From: Erythrobacteraceae bacterium CFH 75059
Lineage (GTDB): Bacteria; Pseudomonadota; Alphaproteobacteria; Sphingomonadales; Sphingomonadaceae
NCBI GenBank assembly: GCA_004331795.1
Contig: SJSR01000006.1
Coordinates: 33,800-86,740 of the forward strand
DNA: 52,941 nucleotides
Reading direction: 5' to 3'
This document shows, in pieces, positions 1 through 8,602 of this stretch. Position numbers and translations under genes: made by a program. The notes below the pieces were generated by a model. The model was not told the DNA's origin, ran no database searches, and saw only the letters and a program-made list of their open reading frames with translations. Each line of letters starts with the position of its first letter. Positions within the stretch are counted from its first letter, which is position 1.

Positions 1-88
1 AGAAGAACAAGAACACGCCGCCCCGTGCAGGCGGGCGGATTGAATCGGCAGGTCGGCTCGCATCATCATCATTCCGGGTGTCTGGCAT
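1..88 (-). CDS. possible 5' end of an unidentified membrane protein gene (partial)
   Basis: An open frame starts with ATG at 88 on the minus strand and runs 29 codons to the window edge. It lies 42 bases downstream of the valS stop on the same strand. It begins MPDTRNDDDA and reaches RGGVFLFF, which looks like a short charged N-terminus entering a membrane segment. No good ribosome-binding site is visible; GGGCGG lies about 5 bases before the ATG. The product cannot be named from so little, and it could be chance. Confidence 0.35.
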   Translation of the reverse strand, partial: MPDTRNDDDASRPADSIRPPARGGVFLFF

Positions 89-130
89 GGTGGCCGCCCG
101 TAGGAAACGCTGGCCTCCCGCCTCGCGCCG

Positions 131-2827
131 CTAGGCCTCGCCCAGCCGCGCCAGCGCCGCCGCCAGCCGCTCCGCCTCGCCTGCGTGGTGGGCGTGATCG
201 GCGCGGGCCTTGGCCACCGCTTCGGGCTTGGCCTTCTCCACGAAGGCGGGGTTGGACAGGCGTTTCGTCAGCGAGTCCGCCTCCTTGCGGCTCGCTTCCA
301 GCGCCTTGTGCAGCCGCGCCCGTTCCGCCGCCACGTCGATCACGCCTTCCAGCGGCACGACGAACACGTCCTCGCCCGCCGTCACCTGCATCGCCGCGCC
401 GGCCGGCGGCGTGCCCACCGTCACCGGGGCCAGCCGCGCAAGCCGTTCGATGGCGGCGCTGCTGCGGCCGATGACCTTTTGCGCCAGCGGCGATGGATCG
501 GCGATGGTCGCGGCGAGCTTCACGCCGGGGGCAATGCCCAGTTCGCTCCGCGCGCTGCGGGTCGCGGTGGTCAGCGTGATTACCCAGTCGATCGCGGCCT
601 TGGCATCGGCGTCCACGGTCGCGTCCGGCCGAGGCCACTGCGCCGTGATCAGCGGATAGTGGGACCGCTCGCCCCGCGCCTGCCACAGTTCTTCGGTGAC
701 GAAGGGCATGAAGGGGTGCAGCATCACGAGGATCTGGTCGAGCGCCCAGCCGGCGACCGCGCGCGTCTCGGCCGCGGCCGGCGTGTCCGTCTCGCCCTGC
801 AGCACCGGCTTGATGAGTTCGAGATACCAGTCGCAGAACCGGTCCCACACGAAATGGTAGATCGCGTCCGCCGCCGCGTCAAAGCGCAGGTCGGCGAGCG
901 CCTTGTCCAGCCGGGCCAGCGTCTCCACCACCTCGCCGACGATCCACTGGTTCACGGCGAGGCGCGCGGGCGGGGCGGCGATGGTCGTGCTGCCGCCGAT
1001 GCCGTTGGCCTGGCAGAACCGCGCCGCGTTCCACAGCTTCGTCGCGAAGTTGCGGTATCCCTCGACCCGCTTCTCGTCGAGCTTGATGTCCCGCCCTTGG
1101 CTCTCGGTCGCGGCCATGAAGAAGCGCAGTGCATCTGCGCCGTAGCGGTCGATGAGGCCGAGAGGATCGACGACATTGCCCTTGGACTTGGACATCTTCT
1201 GCCCGTCCGCGGCGCGCACGAGGCCATGGAGGTAGAGCCGCTTCCAAGGCGCTTCGTCCCTGTTGTAGTACCCCATCATCAGCATCCGGGCGTCCCAGAA
1301 GAACAGGATGTCGAAGCCGGAGATCAGCAGGTCGTTGGGGTAGTGCCTGGCGAGGAGGTCGTCCGCGTCCGGCCAGCCGAGCGTGGCGAACGGCCACAGG
1401 GCGGAGGAGAACCAGGTGTCGAGGACGTCCTCGTCCTGCCGCAGCACGGCATCCGGGCCGGCCAGCGCCTGTGCCGCCGCTTCATCGGGCGCGACGAAGG
1501 CCGTGCCGTCGGCATCGTACCACGCCGGCACCCGGTGCCCCCACCACAGCTGGCGGCTGACGCACCACGGCAGGATGTTCTCCATCCAGTTGAAGAAGGT
1601 CTTTTCCCAGCTTTTTGGCACGATCTCGACTTCGCCGGAACGCACCGCCTCGATCGGCCGCTGCGCCAGCTTGGCGGCGTCGACATACCACTGGTCGGTC
1701 AGCCACGGTTCGATCGGCACGCCGCCGCGGTCGCCATAGGGCAGCTGGATCGTGCGCGGTTCGGCGTCGTGTTCCGCGCCGTCCTTGTCGATGTGCGGCA
1801 CGAGGAAGCCCTGCGCCTTCAGCAGCGCCACGACGCGCTCGCGCGCGGCGTAGCGGTCGAGGCCGAGCAGCTCCTCGGGCACCAGCCCGTCCGCCGTCTG
1901 CGTCACGCAGGCGTCGGCGTCGAACATGTTGAGCATGTCGGCGGCCGCGATGCCCGCGCGCCGTGCCACCTCGAAGTCGTTGAAGTCGTGCCCCGGCGTG
2001 ATCTTGACCGCGCCCGAACCCAGTTCCGGGTCGGCGTGCGCGTCGGCGATGATCGGGATTTCGCGGCCCGTGATCGGCAGGCGCACCTTTGCCCCGCGCG
2101 CGACGAGGTCGCGATACCGTTCATCCTCCGGGTGCACCGCCACCGCCATGTCGGCCAGCATGGTTTCCGGCCGGGTGGTGGACACGCGCACCTCGCCGCT
2201 GCCCTCGGCCAGCGGATAGCGCAAAGTCCAGAAATGGCCCTGCACCTCGCGCGTTTCGACCTCCAGGTCGCTGATCGCGGTTTTCAGCTTGGGGTCCCAG
2301 TTCACCAGCCGCTTGTCGCGGTAGACGAGGCCGTCATTGTAGAGGTCGACGAACACCTTGGTCACCGCGCGGGTGAAGTGCGGGTCCATGGTGAACTGTT
2401 CGCGCGACCAGTCCATCGAGCAGCCCAGCCGGCGCAGCTGGCGGGTGATGGCGCCGCCGCTTTCCTCCTTCCACTCCCACACCTTCTGCACGAACGCCTC
2501 GCGGGTGAAGTCGGTGCGCTTCTCGCCGCGCTCGGCCATCTGGCGTTCCACCACCATCTGCGTGGCGATGCCGGCGTGGTCGGTGCCCACCACCCACAGC
2601 GCGTCCTTGCCGCGCATCCGTTCATGGCGGACGACGATGTCCTGCAGCGTGTTGTCGAGCGCGTGGCCGATGTGGAGCGAGCCGGTGACGTTGGGCGGCG
2701 GATTGACGATGGTGAACGGCTCGGCATCCGGTCGCGCGGGGCGGAACAGGCCGCGTTCCTCCCAGAAGGCATACCAGCGGGCCTCAAGGGCGGCGGGGTC
2801 GAAGGTGGTGGGAAGGGCGCTGTCCAT
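131..2827 (-). CDS. valS: valine--tRNA ligase (ValRS)
   Basis: Class I aminoacyl-tRNA synthetase that charges tRNA-Val in the cytoplasm. It has 898 residues, a usual length. The HIGH signature is at residues 52-55 after PPPNVTGSL, and KMSKS is at about 544-548, followed by GNVVDP. The insert between them is the CP1 editing domain ([13 protein letters not shown]). The last ~65 residues form the ValRS-type coiled coil rich in Arg, Glu, Lys and Ala. The open frame extends far upstream, but similarity begins at the ATG at 2827 ([11 protein letters not shown]), so that start is chosen. It is divergent from the Mla operon with about 106 bases between starts. Confidence 0.97.
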   Translation of the reverse strand: MDSALPTTFDPAALEARWYAFWEERGLFRPARPDAEPFTIVNPPPNVTGSLHIGHALDNTLQDIVVRHERMRGKDALWVVGTDHAGIATQMVVERQMAERGEKRTDFTREAFVQKVWEWKEESGGAITRQLRRLGCSMDWSREQFTMDPHFTRAVTKVFVDLYNDGLVYRDKRLVNWDPKLKTAISDLEVETREVQGHFWTLRYPLAEGSGEVRVSTTRPETMLADMAVAVHPEDERYRDLVARGAKVRLPITGREIPIIADAHADPELGSGAVKITPGHDFNDFEVARRAGIAAADMLNMFDADACVTQTADGLVPEELLGLDRYAARERVVALLKAQGFLVPHIDKDGAEHDAEPRTIQLPYGDRGGVPIEPWLTDQWYVDAAKLAQRPIEAVRSGEVEIVPKSWEKTFFNWMENILPWCVSRQLWWGHRVPAWYDADGTAFVAPDEAAAQALAGPDAVLRQDEDVLDTWFSSALWPFATLGWPDADDLLARHYPNDLLISGFDILFFWDARMLMMGYYNRDEAPWKRLYLHGLVRAADGQKMSKSKGNVVDPLGLIDRYGADALRFFMAATESQGRDIKLDEKRVEGYRNFATKLWNAARFCQANGIGGSTTIAAPPARLAVNQWIVGEVVETLARLDKALADLRFDAAADAIYHFVWDRFCDWYLELIKPVLQGETDTPAAAETRAVAGWALDQILVMLHPFMPFVTEELWQARGERSHYPLITAQWPRPDATVDADAKAAIDWVITLTTATRSARSELGIAPGVKLAATIADPSPLAQKVIGRSSAAIERLARLAPVTVGTPPAGAAMQVTAGEDVFVVPLEGVIDVAAERARLHKALEASRKEADSLTKRLSNPAFVEKAKPEAVAKARADHAHHAGEAERLAAALARLGEA

Positions 2828-2933
2828 GACGCGCGCGTCATGCCAGCGCGCTCCACGGCGCGCAACGGCGCGCAGCGCAACGGGGGCGTCCGGCGGCTTG
2901 CCCGCTTGCCGTTTTGCCAGCATAGGGAGGGAG

Positions 2934-4043
2934 ATGCGGACGGGGGCGGCCTTCGAAATCGACGGCGAGGACGGCGGCGCGCGGCTGCGCCTGTCGGGCG
3001 CATACCTCCTGTCGACCATCGGAGCCGTCGAAAAGCCGCTTGGCCAGGTCAGCGGGCCGGTGGCGGCGGTCGACCTTGGCGGCATCACGGCCATCGACAC
3101 GGTGGGCGCGTGGCTGGCGCTGTCGACGGCGCGGCGGCTCGACGCGCCGCTCGAGAACGGCAGCGAACGGACCGAGCGGCTGATCCGCGCCGTGGCGGAC
3201 ACGGGCGAGGCGGAGGAGCCTTGGCCGACGCGCGCGCCGATCTGGCGCCGCGTGCCGGCTCGCATGGGCGAGCTGGTGGTGGAGTTCTTCACCGCGCTTG
3301 TCGGCGTCGTCGGCTTCATCGGCCAGATCCTGCTCGCCGCGGGCGCGCTGATCCGCCATCCGCGCCGCTTCCGCGGCAACGCGCTGGTCAACCAGATGGA
3401 GAAGGTCGGCGTGTCCGCCCTGCCCATCGTCGGGTTGATGAGCTTTCTCATCGGCATCGTCATCGCCCAGCAGGGCGCCGTGCAGCTGGCGCAGTTCGGG
3501 GCGGAGACGCTGACGGTCAATCTCGTCGGCCGCATCACCCTGCGCGAACTCGGTGTGCTGATGACGGCGATCATGGTCGCGGGCCGCTCGGGCAGCGCCT
3601 TCGCCGCCCAGCTTGGCACCATGAAGCTGACCGAGGAGATCGATGCCATGCGCACCATCGGCATCTCCCCGATCGAGGCGCTGGTGATTCCCCGGGTGCT
3701 GGCCGCGATCCTCGTCATGCCGCTGCTCGGCTTCTATGCCTCTGTGATGGCGATCATCGGCGGGGCGGTCATTGCCGACCTGACGCTCGGCATCCCCTTC
3801 CTCAGCTTCATCCAGCGGATCCAGGACGTCGTGCCGACCTACGATCTGTGGGTCGGACTGATCAAGGCGCCGATCTTCGGCCTGATCATCGCCCTGTCCG
3901 GCTGCTACCAGGGGATGCAGGTGCGCGGCAATTCGGAGGAGGTGGGGCTGCGGACGACGACCTCCGTGGTGGCGGCGATCTTCATGGTCATCGTCGTGGA
4001 CGCCTTCTTCGCCGTGTTCTTCACCAATGTCGGCTGGGGCTGA
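2934..4043 (+). CDS. mlaE: MlaE-type lipid ABC permease with N-terminal STAS (MlaB-like) domain
   Basis: Inner-membrane permease of an MCE/Mla phospholipid transporter, 369 residues. Residues ~8-85 look like a STAS domain (LRLSGAYLL, then [19 protein letters not shown]), the role played by separate MlaB in E. coli. Residues ~100-369 are the MlaE permease, with five or six hydrophobic segments and the family stretch [20 protein letters not shown] followed by [12 protein letters not shown] and EEIDAM. The ATG at 2934 is preceded by a good AGGGAGG site; upstream reading is antisense to valS. It is first in a tight operon with mlaF, mlaD and a lipoprotein, and is expected to maintain outer-membrane lipid asymmetry. 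Confidence 0.93.
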   Translation: MRTGAAFEIDGEDGGARLRLSGAYLLSTIGAVEKPLGQVSGPVAAVDLGGITAIDTVGAWLALSTARRLDAPLENGSERTERLIRAVADTGEAEEPWPTRAPIWRRVPARMGELVVEFFTALVGVVGFIGQILLAAGALIRHPRRFRGNALVNQMEKVGVSALPIVGLMSFLIGIVIAQQGAVQLAQFGAETLTVNLVGRITLRELGVLMTAIMVAGRSGSAFAAQLGTMKLTEEIDAMRTIGISPIEALVIPRVLAAILVMPLLGFYASVMAIIGGAVIADLTLGIPFLSFIQRIQDVVPTYDLWVGLIKAPIFGLIIALSGCYQGMQVRGNSEEVGLRTTTSVVAAIFMVIVVDAFFAVFFTNVGWG

Positions 4044-4044
4044 G

Positions 4045-4929
4045 ATGGAAGACCCCATGCCCGACACCGCCGAGGGGCAGAACTTCCCGATTGTGGTCGA
4101 AGACCTGCGCAACGCCTTTGGCGAGCAGGTGATCCACGACGGGCTGTCGCTCAAGGTCAGGCGGGGGGAGATCCTTGGCGTCGTCGGCGGTTCGGGCACC
4201 GGCAAGTCGGTGCTCATGCGGTCGATCATCGGCCTGCAGACCCCGACCGCCGGCGACATCCGCGTGTTCGGGCGTTCGATCACCGACCGCGAGCCTGACG
4301 AGGTGCTCGGCGTGCGCGACCGCTGGGGCGTGCTGTTCCAGGGCGGGGCGCTGTTCTCCACCCTGACGGTGGGCGAGAACGTCGAGATTCCGCTCAAGCA
4401 GTTCTATCCCAACCTCTCGGCGGCGAGCCGCCACGACATCGCCCGCTACAAGGTCCGCATGAGCGGCCTGCCCGAAGAGGCGATCGGCAAGTTTCCGTCC
4501 GAGCTGTCCGGCGGCATGAAGAAGCGTGCGGGGCTCGCCCGCGCGCTGGCGCTTGATCCTGAACTGCTGTTCCTCGACGAGCCGACGGCGGGGCTGGACC
4601 CGATCGGCGCCGCGGCCTTCGACCGGCTGATCGCGGGGCTGCAGGAGACGCTCGGCCTGACGGTGTTCCTGATCACCCACGATCTCGACACGCTGCACGA
4701 GATCTGCGACCGGGTGGCGGTGCTTGCCGACCGGCGGGTCATCGCCGTGGACACGGTGCCCAACCTCATGAAGCTCGACCATCCGTGGATCAACGAATAC
4801 TTCAACGGGCCGCGCGGCCGCGCGGCGCTGACGGCGCAGGCGCTCGAGACGCTGCGCAGCCACATGGACATGCCCATCGCCGGACTGCCGATCAAGGCGA
4901 TGGACAAGGCCGATCCTTCAAGAGCATAG
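4045..4929 (+). CDS. mlaF: MlaF-type ABC transporter ATP-binding protein
   Basis: Cytoplasmic ATPase that powers the MlaE permease, 294 residues. Walker A GGSGTGKS is at 48-55, the ABC signature LSGGMKKR at 154-161, Walker B LLFLDEP at 174-180, and the switch His in ITHDLD at 212. The LSGGMKKR signature with Met-Lys-Lys is typical of MlaF-like proteins. The ATG at 4045 follows the mlaE TGA by one base and is preferred over an upstream in-frame codon inside mlaE and over a Met four codons later. The reading frame ends ten bases before mlaD. Confidence 0.95.
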   Translation: MEDPMPDTAEGQNFPIVVEDLRNAFGEQVIHDGLSLKVRRGEILGVVGGSGTGKSVLMRSIIGLQTPTAGDIRVFGRSITDREPDEVLGVRDRWGVLFQGGALFSTLTVGENVEIPLKQFYPNLSAASRHDIARYKVRMSGLPEEAIGKFPSELSGGMKKRAGLARALALDPELLFLDEPTAGLDPIGAAAFDRLIAGLQETLGLTVFLITHDLDTLHEICDRVAVLADRRVIAVDTVPNLMKLDHPWINEYFNGPRGRAALTAQALETLRSHMDMPIAGLPIKAMDKADPSRA

Positions 4930-4938
4930 GCGGGACGA

Positions 4939-5904
4939 ATGGAAACACGGGCAAATCACGTGTGGGTCGGCGTCGTCAGTCTCGCCCTTCTGGCGGCGCT
5001 GGCGCTGTTCATCGTCTGGATCGCCCGTCTGGGACAGGGCGAGCAGAACAGCTACGACATCTTCTTCAACCAGTCGGTGCAGGGGCTCGCCAACGGCTCG
5101 CAGGTCAGCTTCGCCGGGGTGCCGGTGGGCCAGGTGGCCGAGATCGCCCTGTGGGAGCGTGACCCCCAGTTCGTCCGGGTGCGGGTGCGCGTGAACGAAG
5201 GCGTGCCGATCCTGGTCGGCACCACCGCCACCATCCAGGGCAGCTTCACCGGCGTGTCGACGATCCTGCTCGACGGCGCCCGGCGCGGCGCGGCGCCGAT
5301 CACCTGCGCCACCGGCGGCTGCCCGGAAGGCGTCCCCATCATTCCGACCCGGCCGGGCGGGCTGGGCGAGATCCTGTCCAACGCGCCGCTCCTGCTCGAG
5401 CGGCTGGCGACGCTGACGGAGCGGCTGACGCAGCTGCTCTCCGACCGCAACCAGGGCGAGATCGCCGGCATTCTCGCCAACACCAACCAGCTCACGCGGG
5501 AATTCACCGGCCTTGGCGCCGCCACCGAGCGGACGCTGGCGGAGTTGCAGATCACCCTGCGCGAGTCGAGCGAGGCGCTGAACGAGTTCGAGAACGTGAC
5601 CCGCTCGACCGACCGGATCCTCAACGAGGAGGGCAACCAGCTGGCGCAGCAGCTGCGCACCACGCTCAACTCTGCGAGCGGCGCCGCGCGGGCGCTGGAG
5701 CAGAGCCTGGCGCAGACCGAGCCGGTCGCCCGGCAATTGACGGAAACGACCCTGCCCGCGGCAGAGGCGACGCTGCGCGACCTGCGCGCCACGAGCCGCG
5801 CCCTGCGCGCCGTGACCGAGGAGGTGCAGGCGCGGGGCGCCTCGTCGCTCATCTCGGGCAACCGCCTTCCCGACTACGACCCCAGCAAGGATTACAGCCG
5901 GTGA
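4939..5904 (+). CDS. mlaD: MlaD family (MCE domain) lipid-binding protein
   Basis: Periplasmic MCE protein anchored by one N-terminal membrane helix (residues ~8-29, LALLAALALFIVWIA), 321 residues. The MCE domain follows at ~38-120: FFNQSVQGLANGSQVSFAGVPVGQVAEI is the typical start. Residues ~140-290 are a long amphipathic region rich in Leu, Thr, Glu and Asn, probably helical or coiled. This makes the protein longer than E. coli MlaD and closer to the plant and alphaproteobacterial forms. It would receive phospholipid from or pass it to the MlaE/MlaF complex. Its stop overlaps the start of the next lipoprotein gene by one base (TGATG). Confidence 0.92.
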   Translation: METRANHVWVGVVSLALLAALALFIVWIARLGQGEQNSYDIFFNQSVQGLANGSQVSFAGVPVGQVAEIALWERDPQFVRVRVRVNEGVPILVGTTATIQGSFTGVSTILLDGARRGAAPITCATGGCPEGVPIIPTRPGGLGEILSNAPLLLERLATLTERLTQLLSDRNQGEIAGILANTNQLTREFTGLGAATERTLAELQITLRESSEALNEFENVTRSTDRILNEEGNQLAQQLRTTLNSASGAARALEQSLAQTEPVARQLTETTLPAAEATLRDLRATSRALRAVTEEVQARGASSLISGNRLPDYDPSKDYSR

Positions 5905-6518
5905 TGCTCTCCCGTGTGAACGCCGTTCCGAAGCGTCGCGGCGCCTCTGCCGCTGCCGTGGTGATGCTGGGCCTGGCGCTCGCCGGCTGCGTCCGGCTCG
6001 GTCCGCGGCCTCCAGCATCGCTGCTCACCCTCACCCCGGCCAGCGTGGCGGCCAGCGGGCGCGATGCTGCGGGCGCGGCGTCCTCGGCCATCACCCTGTC
6101 CGAATTCGACGCGCCGGCGCGCCTCGACGTGCTGCGCGTGCCGGTCCAGATCACCGACAGCCAGGTCGCCTATGTCGCCGATGTCGCCTGGGTGGAGCGG
6201 CCGGCGCGGCTCTTCCGCCGGCTCATCGCCGAAACGCTGCGGTCGCGCTCCAACCGGCTGGTCGTGGACGGGGACGATCCGGGCGTCGTCTCGTCGCAGC
6301 GGCTGACGGGAGTGCTGCGCGAATTCGGCTACGACGCGCGCACGTCCTCGGTGGTCGTCCGCTTCGACGCCGTGCGCAGCACCGCGGGGGGCGCCGTCTC
6401 CACCCGCCGGTTCGAAGCGGTGGTGCCGGGCATCCCGCCCGAAGGCGCGGCGATCGGCGACGCGCTCAACCGGGCGGCCAACCAGGTCGCGGACGAAGTG
6501 GCCGCCTGGTTCCTGTAG
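5904..6518 (+). CDS. ABC-type transport auxiliary lipoprotein (PqiC-like)
   Basis: Outer-membrane or periplasmic lipoprotein of the ABC_trans_aux family, 204 residues. A signal peptide ends at a lipobox LAGC (Cys at about 29). The body carries family features: FDAPARLDVLRVPVQITDSQVAYV, WVERPARLFRRLIAETL and a C-terminal helix ending in a short tail. The ATG at 5904 shares its first base with the mlaD stop, so the gene is translationally coupled; a GTG one codon earlier also exists. It probably replaces the soluble carrier or outer-membrane partner of the Mla system. Its 3' end is antisense to the convergent carotene oxygenase frame. Confidence 0.85.
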   Translation: MLSRVNAVPKRRGASAAAVVMLGLALAGCVRLGPRPPASLLTLTPASVAASGRDAAGAASSAITLSEFDAPARLDVLRVPVQITDSQVAYVADVAWVERPARLFRRLIAETLRSRSNRLVVDGDDPGVVSSQRLTGVLREFGYDARTSSVVVRFDAVRSTAGGAVSTRRFEAVVPGIPPEGAAIGDALNRAANQVADEVAAWFL

Positions 6519-7297
6519 ACGCTGCGCCGAGGGACTGCGCCCGGCACCCGCAGCGCGCGCAGCGGCAGGAGGTGCGGCAGGATCAGACCAACTCCCGCCG
6601 CAGCCAGAAAGGGCAGCGGCACGTTCGCCTGCGGCACCGCCACCACCAGCCCGGCCGCGACCAGCGCGCTGGCCGCGCCCACGGCGGCCACGATGCGCCA
6701 CGGATGCGGGGTCTTCTCCAGCAACCGGGCTGAGACCGGGCCTGCGTGGCCCAGCACGAACACCACCCCCGTCGCGAGCACCGGATGCAGGAGCGCCGGC
6801 GCCGCGAGCATCGCCCACAGCGCCGCGTCGCCGGGCGCACGGCGCAGGGCGGCCAAGGCGAGAAGCACGGCGGCCGCACCGGCAGCGGCGAGAACCGTGA
6901 CGAGGACGCCGGGAACGGGCGCGCCGCACAGGGCGGCAAACACGGCCGCCGTCTCGGTCGGACGCAGCAGCGCGCTGCCCCCGATGGCCAGGCCGGCGAT
7001 TGCGAGGCGGCGGACCCACGGCTGGCCGGCGCCGTCGGCGGCGAAATGCCAGCCGGACAGGAGGAGGAACAGCGCCAGCACCATCACCGGCGCCAGCAGA
7101 ACCGTGGTGCCCGCGATTATGCCGACGCCGGCATAACGGACGCCGTGCCGCGCGTCGCGCAGCAGCGATACGCCATCTGGCGCGAAGGCGCCGTGCGGGA
7201 GACCGGCGAGGAACAGGGCTAGGCCGGCGCCCACGGCGGGCTCGGTGCCGCCTGCGCCGATCGCCAGCGCCGCGGCGAGCAGCGCCAGCGGCAGCAT
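6329..7297 (-). CDS. Brp/Blh family beta-carotene 15,15'-dioxygenase-like membrane protein
   Basis: Polytopic membrane protein, 322 residues as read, of the Brp/Blh family that cleaves beta-carotene to retinal. Conserved His clusters are visible: GLPHGAFAPD, LSGWHFAADG, LLHPVLATGVVFVLGHAGP and ILPHLL, spread over about eight hydrophobic segments. The start ATG at 7297 (MLPLALLAAAL) is chosen because the further upstream frame is Arg/Pro-rich and not membrane-like. After ILPHLL the frame continues about 75 residues, polar and antisense to the 3' end of the lipoprotein gene at 5904-6518. That tail is unlike the family and may reflect a lost stop. No rhodopsin gene is in the window. Confidence 0.75.
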   Translation of the reverse strand: MLPLALLAAALAIGAGGTEPAVGAGLALFLAGLPHGAFAPDGVSLLRDARHGVRYAGVGIIAGTTVLLAPVMVLALFLLLSGWHFAADGAGQPWVRRLAIAGLAIGGSALLRPTETAAVFAALCGAPVPGVLVTVLAAAGAAAVLLALAALRRAPGDAALWAMLAAPALLHPVLATGVVFVLGHAGPVSARLLEKTPHPWRIVAAVGAASALVAAGLVVAVPQANVPLPFLAAAGVGLILPHLLPLRALRVPGAVPRRSVYRNQAATSSATWLAARLSASPIAAPSGGMPGTTASNRRVETAPPAVLRTASKRTTTEDVRAS

Positions 7298-7496
7298 CCC
7301 CGGCGCCCGCCGCGGTGCAGTCCCGACCCGGCGGCGCGCGGTGCGACAAGGGGAACGGGGCAAGGCGGTCGGCGAAAGGCTCACCCTTCCGCAACGCCGG
7401 GAGCGCGTTCGCTTTCCCGGCGCGCCGCCTGCCGGGCGGCGCAACCGGACCGGCCACGCGGGCCGCAGTCCGGCTGCGCCGGTGCGGGAATCAGCT

Positions 7497-7748
7497 TCAG
7501 CTCAGATGGCGCGACACCGCCGCGGTCATCTTGAACATCGAGATCTCGTCCTTGCCGATGACCTTGCCCAGCTTGTCGTCGGGCACGATCATGCGCTTGT
7601 CCGTCGACTTCTGCAGATCATGCTTCTTGATGTATTCCCACACTTTAGAGGTGACCTGGGCGCGGGTCATCGGACCCTTGCCGACGATGTCCTCCAGTTC
7701 GCCCGACACCTTTACCGGTTGTTGCAGGGCGTTCTTCTTTTCGGCCAT
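7497..7748 (-). CDS. SWIB/MDM2 domain protein
   Basis: Small basic protein of 83 residues that is nearly all one SWIB domain: GKGPMTRAQVTSKVWEYIKK followed by STDKRMIVPDDKLGKVIG and a final helix MFKMTAAVSRHL. SWIB domains occur in chromatin remodellers of eukaryotes and as single-domain proteins in some bacteria (for example Chlamydia and many sphingomonads), where the role is not settled; nucleic-acid or topoisomerase-linked functions have been proposed. The ATG at 7748 is preceded by AGGAAAGGAA. It stands alone, convergent with nothing, 60 bases from the neighbouring PEBP gene. Confidence 0.9.
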   Translation of the reverse strand: MAEKKNALQQPVKVSGELEDIVGKGPMTRAQVTSKVWEYIKKHDLQKSTDKRMIVPDDKLGKVIGKDEISMFKMTAAVSRHLS

Positions 7749-7807
7749 GGTGGTTCCTTTCCTGAACTCGACGCGCCCATATGCCACGGGAATGGCGACA
7801 CGCAAAG

Positions 7808-8395
7808 TCAGCCCGGCCCGTCATCCTCAGCCTCGTCCCAGTCCTCGTCCGGGGCAGCGAAGCGGGCGAGGAGAGCGGCGGCGCCGGTCACCCGGCCCGC
7901 GATCCGCGCCAGCACCTGCTCCCGCGTCGCTCCCGGCGGCAGGTCCACAGCGACGTCAGAGGCGAACAGCTGGAACAGGTAGCGGTGCGTCCCGTCCTCG
8001 GCCGCCAGCGGCGGCGGCAGCCATTCGGAATTGCCGGCCGCGTTCTTGCCGGCGCGTGGCGGCGTCTCCCCTTCGAGCAGCTTGGCCCGCTGCGCCGGAA
8101 GGCCCCAGACGAGCCAGTGGCAGGGAGCGCCCGGTGCGTCGACGTCCTCGACCAGCAGCAGGAGTTCGGCCGTGCCGGAGGGAGGGGCGCTCCAGTCCAG
8201 CGGCGGCGCGACGGCGTCCTCCTCGTGCGCGGTGAAGCTTTCGTCGAGCGCCTCGCCGTTGGCGAAGGCTGCGCTTGTCAGGACCAGTCCTCCGGCGCCG
8301 ACCACCTCCTCCGGCACACTGGCGATGGCAGGCACGGCGCGGGGCGGGCCGTCACCCAGAAGCGCGCCGAGCCAGGGGGGTAGGGTCTCGTTCAT
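7808..8395 (-). CDS. YbhB/YbcL family Raf kinase inhibitor-like (PEBP) protein
   Basis: Phosphatidylethanolamine-binding-protein fold, 195 residues. The ligand-pocket signatures are present: PPLDWSAPPSGTAELLLLVEDVDAP with CHWLVWGLP just after, and HRYLFQLFA. The extension of ~35 residues before the fold (MNETLPPWLGALLGDGPPR) is common in the larger bacterial members. No signal peptide is seen, so it is probably cytoplasmic. Bacterial PEBP proteins have no agreed substrate. The start at 8395 has AAGGAA about ten bases upstream. Confidence 0.9.
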   Translation of the reverse strand: MNETLPPWLGALLGDGPPRAVPAIASVPEEVVGAGGLVLTSAAFANGEALDESFTAHEEDAVAPPLDWSAPPSGTAELLLLVEDVDAPGAPCHWLVWGLPAQRAKLLEGETPPRAGKNAAGNSEWLPPPLAAEDGTHRYLFQLFASDVAVDLPPGATREQVLARIAGRVTGAAALLARFAAPDEDWDEAEDDGPG

Positions 8396-8602
8396 CGTTC
8401 GGGCATTCCTTGCTGCATCAGGTCCGCCTCATGGCCGGTGCCGCGCCGATGGTCGAGCGCTTTCGGCCATACGTCGGTGCACCGACCGCCAGAGCATCCG
8501 CACGGGCCACCATCGACCGCCGAAATCTTCGCTTGATCACAAGGAGTTGTGCGGTCATTCTGCCGGGCTGCGGGGGAACTGACGCAGAAAGACGGGTTCA
8601 GG

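Noticed and set aside
61-75. CATCATCATCATT repeat near the window start
   Set aside because: On the likely coding strand it reads Asn-Asp-Asp-Asp; too short to be a meaningful repeat.
185-4132. 1315-codon open frame on the plus strand across valS and mlaE
   Set aside because: It is the antisense shadow of valS in GC-rich DNA: Arg/His/Gly-rich, no domain, and overlaps two certain genes.
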